A stretch of DNA of 6,608 bases, taken from the NCBI GenBank assembly GCA_035601815.1, contig DATNNN010000242.1, positions 1-6,608 on the forward strand, in the 5' to 3' direction. Below are positions 4,569-6,608 of this stretch, one piece after another. A program made the position numbers and the translations under genes. How positions within the stretch are numbered: the stretch's first letter is position 1; every line of letters begins with the position of its first letter. The notes under the pieces were generated by a model that saw only the letters and a program-made list of their open reading frames with translations, had not been told where the DNA came from and searched no databases. The DNA comes from DATNNN01 sp035601815 (GTDB lineage Bacteria; Pseudomonadota; Alphaproteobacteria; Rhizobiales; Xanthobacteraceae).

Positions 4569-6467
4569 GTGGCGGGAGCAGACGAAAGCAAGCAAAAGCA
4601 GCCGAAAGGCCGGACGCTTGCAGAGTTCGGCAAGCTGCATCCGGCCGAGCAGAAATTGTTAGAGGCGTGCGCGGCGGGTGACGTCGCAGACGCGGGTGAC
4701 AAGCGTCCCGATCAGCGCACCGAAGAGAATTTCATACGCCCAGAATTCCTGCGCTTTCTTGTGCTCGGCGGCGACAAACACGCACCGGTCCATGAAAAGG
4801 GCGTCCAGATGCGAGGCGCCTGGATCGATGGCAATCTCGATCTTGAAGCCTGTCGCGTGCCCGTGCCGCTGTACTTTTGGTCATGCAATTTCGCGGGCGA
4901 CTTGATGCTTCGCGACACCGATCTCAAGGGATTGAATCTCAGAAATAGTAAAGTGCAGAAAATTGGCGGCGATCGCCTCCGCTGCAGCGGTAGCGTTTTC
5001 TTGCGCGAGGGTTTCCATGCGACCGACGAAGTCCGGCTTCCTGGCGCGCACATCGGTGGGAATCTCTCTTGCAGGGGCAGCCGATTCGAGAATGCGAATA
5101 GCGATGGGCTCTTCTGCGACGGTATTGAGGTCGGCGGTGACGTATTTCTCTCCGCGGCGGCAGACGGGCGAAGGTTCCACGCAACCGGCGCGGTCCGACT
5201 GCTTGGCGCACAAATCGGTGGCGATCTTACTTGCAGTGGTGGCCGATTCGAGAATGCGGACGGGAACGCGCTTATTTTCGATCGTGCCAAGATCGATGGC
5301 GGTGTATTCCTTAAATCGGAGGCAAGTGGAGAAAAATTTCACGCGACCGGTGAGGTCCGGCTTCTCGGTGCACGCATCAGTGGCAATCTAGAATGCATTG
5401 GTGGTCGGTTTGAGAATGGGAACGGCGATGCGCTGTCTTGCGATCGGGCCGAGATCGACGGCAGTGTATTTCTCATTGGGGGGTTTCATGCGACCGGTGC
5501 GGTCCGACTGGTTAACATACACATAGGCGGTGATCTCAATTGCTCTGGCGGCCGATTCGAAAGCGAGCGGGACGCTTTGTCATGTGAAAGAGCAGAAATT
5601 GGCGGAGCATTATTTTTCCGAAATGTCGAATGCAAGTCAGGTGCGATCTCGCTAGCGGCATCTCACGTAAACTCGCTCATCGACGACCCCGAGAGTTGGC
5701 CGCAAGGGAACCGTTTGGCGCTCGACGGGTTCCGTTATGACCGCATTTCCGGTAATGCGCCGACCAACTCGGATAGCCGCATTAGATGGCTCGACAAGCA
5801 ACAACCTGAGCATCTCGGCGACGATTTCAGACCCCAACCTTGGGAACAACTCGCCAAGGTGCTGCGCGAGATGGGGCATGACGAAGACGCAAAACTCGTT
5901 GCCATCGAAAAGCAAAGACGACTGCGCGAGGCAGGAAAAATCGGTTGGCACACAGTCCCATTCCATTCACTGTTCGGAATACTCGCGGGCTACGGCTATC
6001 GCCCGATGTGGACGTTCGGCTGGATGCTTGGAATATGGCTGTCGTGTGCGGTCCTCTACCAAATCGCCGCGTACCAAGGCGTCTTCGCGCCCAGTAACCC
6101 ACGAATCTTTGCTGAGCCGAAATTCCAGCTTTGCTCGCCTCAACGCGGCGGCAACTGGACTGATTGTGACTTCGCGCCGCTAGAGCACACGGCATTCAAC
6201 GCCTTAATCTATTCGCTTGATCTCATTCTGCCAGTTGTCGATCTGCAACAGGACAAGGACTGGGCCCCGATGGTAAATCGGGCACATCCAACGAAAGTGT
6301 CACGATACGAAAACCTGACAACTTCCGAGACCTTTACCGCCAGCATTCACGAAATCTGGTGGCTAGGAGTGATCGCCCGCGGTGTCATGTGGTTCGAAAT
6401 TCTATTCGGCTGGCTCGCCACCTCAATGTTCGTGGCCGCCCTCTCAGTAAAATTCACAAAAGAATAA
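4569..6467 (+). CDS. Beta-solenoid-like repeat protein with C-terminal membrane domain, function unknown
   Basis: A 632-residue protein of a widespread but, to my knowledge, uncharacterised family. Residues 1-60 are charged; 56-90 hold the family-type start (FIRPEFLRFLVLGGD, then GAWIDGNLDL). Degenerate short beta-coil repeats begin near 83. From 149 come four long repeats (149-202, 203-256, 257-305, 306-352) built on FHATGAVRLLGAQIGGDL, a Cys-containing strand, GGRFEN, ALSCDRAEIDGSVFL, which predict a right-handed beta-helix. After a linker (about 377-460, with RPQPWEQLAKVLREMGHDEDA) there is a membrane helix (about 481-503), a hydrophobic segment SLDLILPVVDL (549-559), and a last helix (about 605-627) ending FTKE. 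The TM-loop-TM plan recalls small ion-channel domains, but no TVGYG-type filter is present. No signal peptide is seen, so the solenoid is probably cytoplasmic. GC is clearly lower (about 42-60% in counted lines) than in the neighbours, suggesting transfer. The stop is 3 bp from that of dksA. Enzymatic names sometimes given to related proteins have no support here. Confidence 0.85.
   Translation: MAGADESKQKQPKGRTLAEFGKLHPAEQKLLEACAAGDVADAGDKRPDQRTEENFIRPEFLRFLVLGGDKHAPVHEKGVQMRGAWIDGNLDLEACRVPVPLYFWSCNFAGDLMLRDTDLKGLNLRNSKVQKIGGDRLRCSGSVFLREGFHATDEVRLPGAHIGGNLSCRGSRFENANSDGLFCDGIEVGGDVFLSAAADGRRFHATGAVRLLGAQIGGDLTCSGGRFENADGNALIFDRAKIDGGVFLKSEASGEKFHATGEVRLLGARISGNLECIGGRFENGNGDALSCDRAEIDGSVFLIGGFHATGAVRLVNIHIGGDLNCSGGRFESERDALSCERAEIGGALFFRNVECKSGAISLAASHVNSLIDDPESWPQGNRLALDGFRYDRISGNAPTNSDSRIRWLDKQQPEHLGDDFRPQPWEQLAKVLREMGHDEDAKLVAIEKQRRLREAGKIGWHTVPFHSLFGILAGYGYRPMWTFGWMLGIWLSCAVLYQIAAYQGVFAPSNPRIFAEPKFQLCSPQRGGNWTDCDFAPLEHTAFNALIYSLDLILPVVDLQQDKDWAPMVNRAHPTKVSRYENLTTSETFTASIHEIWWLGVIARGVMWFEILFGWLATSMFVAALSVKFTKE
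5013..5624 (+). repeat. Four in-frame tandem repeats encoding solenoid coils
   Basis: Units start at 5013, 5175, 5337 and 5484, each at a Phe-His-Ala-Thr codon block, with spacings of 162, 162 and 147 bp (54, 54 and 49 residues). The shorter third unit lacks a few residues of the variable join (compare SAAADGRR and KSEASGEK with IGG just before the next FHAT). The units resemble one another at the DNA level as well as in protein; for example GCGGTCCGACTG recurs in units two and four and GGCCGATTCGA in units two and four. This points to internal duplication. Confidence 0.85.
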
Positions 6468-6470
6468 CGC

Positions 6471-6608
6471 CTACTCTTCCCGATACACCCGCTCGCGGCG
6501 CTCGTGGCGCTCTTGCGCCTCGATGGAGAGCGTCGCGATCGGCCGCGCTTCCAGCCGTTTGATCGCGATCGGCTCGCCGGTCTCCTCGCAGAAGCCGTAG
6601 GTGCCCTG
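6471..6608 (-). CDS. dksA: RNA polymerase-binding transcription factor DksA (C-terminal 45 codons)
   Basis: Minus-strand frame open from the right edge to a TAG at 6473-6471. The translation begins QGTYGFCEETGEPIAIKR and continues LEARPIATLSIEAQERHERR before VYREE, which is the C-terminal zinc-finger-like region and final helix of DksA. DksA enters the secondary channel of RNA polymerase and, with ppGpp, adjusts transcription of stable RNA and biosynthetic promoters. The N-terminal coiled coil with its tip acidic residues lies outside the window. Compared with the four-cysteine site of E. coli DksA, only the first Cys is kept (FCEET); the other positions read Thr, Ser and Ala, as is usual in alphaproteobacterial forms, so tight zinc binding is unlikely. 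It converges on the solenoid gene with a 3-bp gap and no visible terminator between. Confidence 0.93.
   Translation of the reverse strand, partial: QGTYGFCEETGEPIAIKRLEARPIATLSIEAQERHERRERVYREE

Noticed and set aside
4712..5342. Minus-strand frames (192 and 153 codons) inside the solenoid gene
   Set aside because: They are shadows of the repeat region; their apparent periodicity comes from the DNA repeats of the real gene.
5013..5624. CRISPR array or mobile-element repeats suggested by the regular spacing
   Set aside because: The repeats are in-frame, coding, 147-162 bp in period and continuous without spacers. They encode protein solenoid units.
6452..6475. ATTC / GAAT pairing with T-rich flank between the solenoid gene and dksA as a dksA terminator
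   Set aside because: Only four weak base pairs, so too unstable to call.

Overview
The window looks like part of an alphaproteobacterial chromosome, most likely of the Hyphomicrobiales (Rhizobiales). The evidence is a clear cckA gene (the hybrid histidine kinase of the alphaproteobacterial cell-cycle phosphorelay), an alphaproteobacterial-type dksA, a FliO-like protein of the kind seen beside cckA in this order, and high GC (about 65-80% in lines counted by hand) outside one gene. The assignment rests on recognised protein families and composition, not on a database search.

Layout, left to right. (1) 1-2288, minus: cckA, with its start inside the window and its 3' end (the rest of the receiver domain) beyond the left edge. 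(2) 2289-2577: divergent intergenic region with a good cckA Shine-Dalgarno, a near-consensus CtrA-type box and two GANTC sites. (3) 2578-3324, plus: a small membrane-anchored FliO-like protein with a Pro/Ala-rich tail. (4) 3327-4451, minus: an exported protein with an AMIN-like N-terminal beta domain, possibly a short version of a larger rhizobial family. Its stop lies only 2 bp from that of the FliO-like gene. (5) 4452-4568: second divergent intergenic region, with another near-consensus CtrA-type box. (6) 4569-6467, plus: a distinctly GC-poorer gene for a 632-residue repeat (beta-solenoid-like) protein with a C-terminal membrane domain, the accessory-looking part of the window. (7) 6471-6608, minus: the C-terminal 45 codons of dksA, convergent with gene 6 and separated from it by 3 bp.

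How the genes relate. CckA controls phosphorylation of CtrA, so CtrA-like boxes in both divergent intergenic regions suggest feedback of the cell-cycle relay on its own neighbourhood; this is inference. DksA, the RNA-polymerase-binding partner of ppGpp, is a housekeeping neighbour. The repeat/membrane gene does not fit this set in composition or function and looks like an acquired gene placed tightly against dksA. I see no tRNA, rRNA, insertion sequence, integrase, CRISPR array or attachment site. No complete multi-gene novel system can be shown here; the best candidate for new biology is the solenoid-membrane protein.
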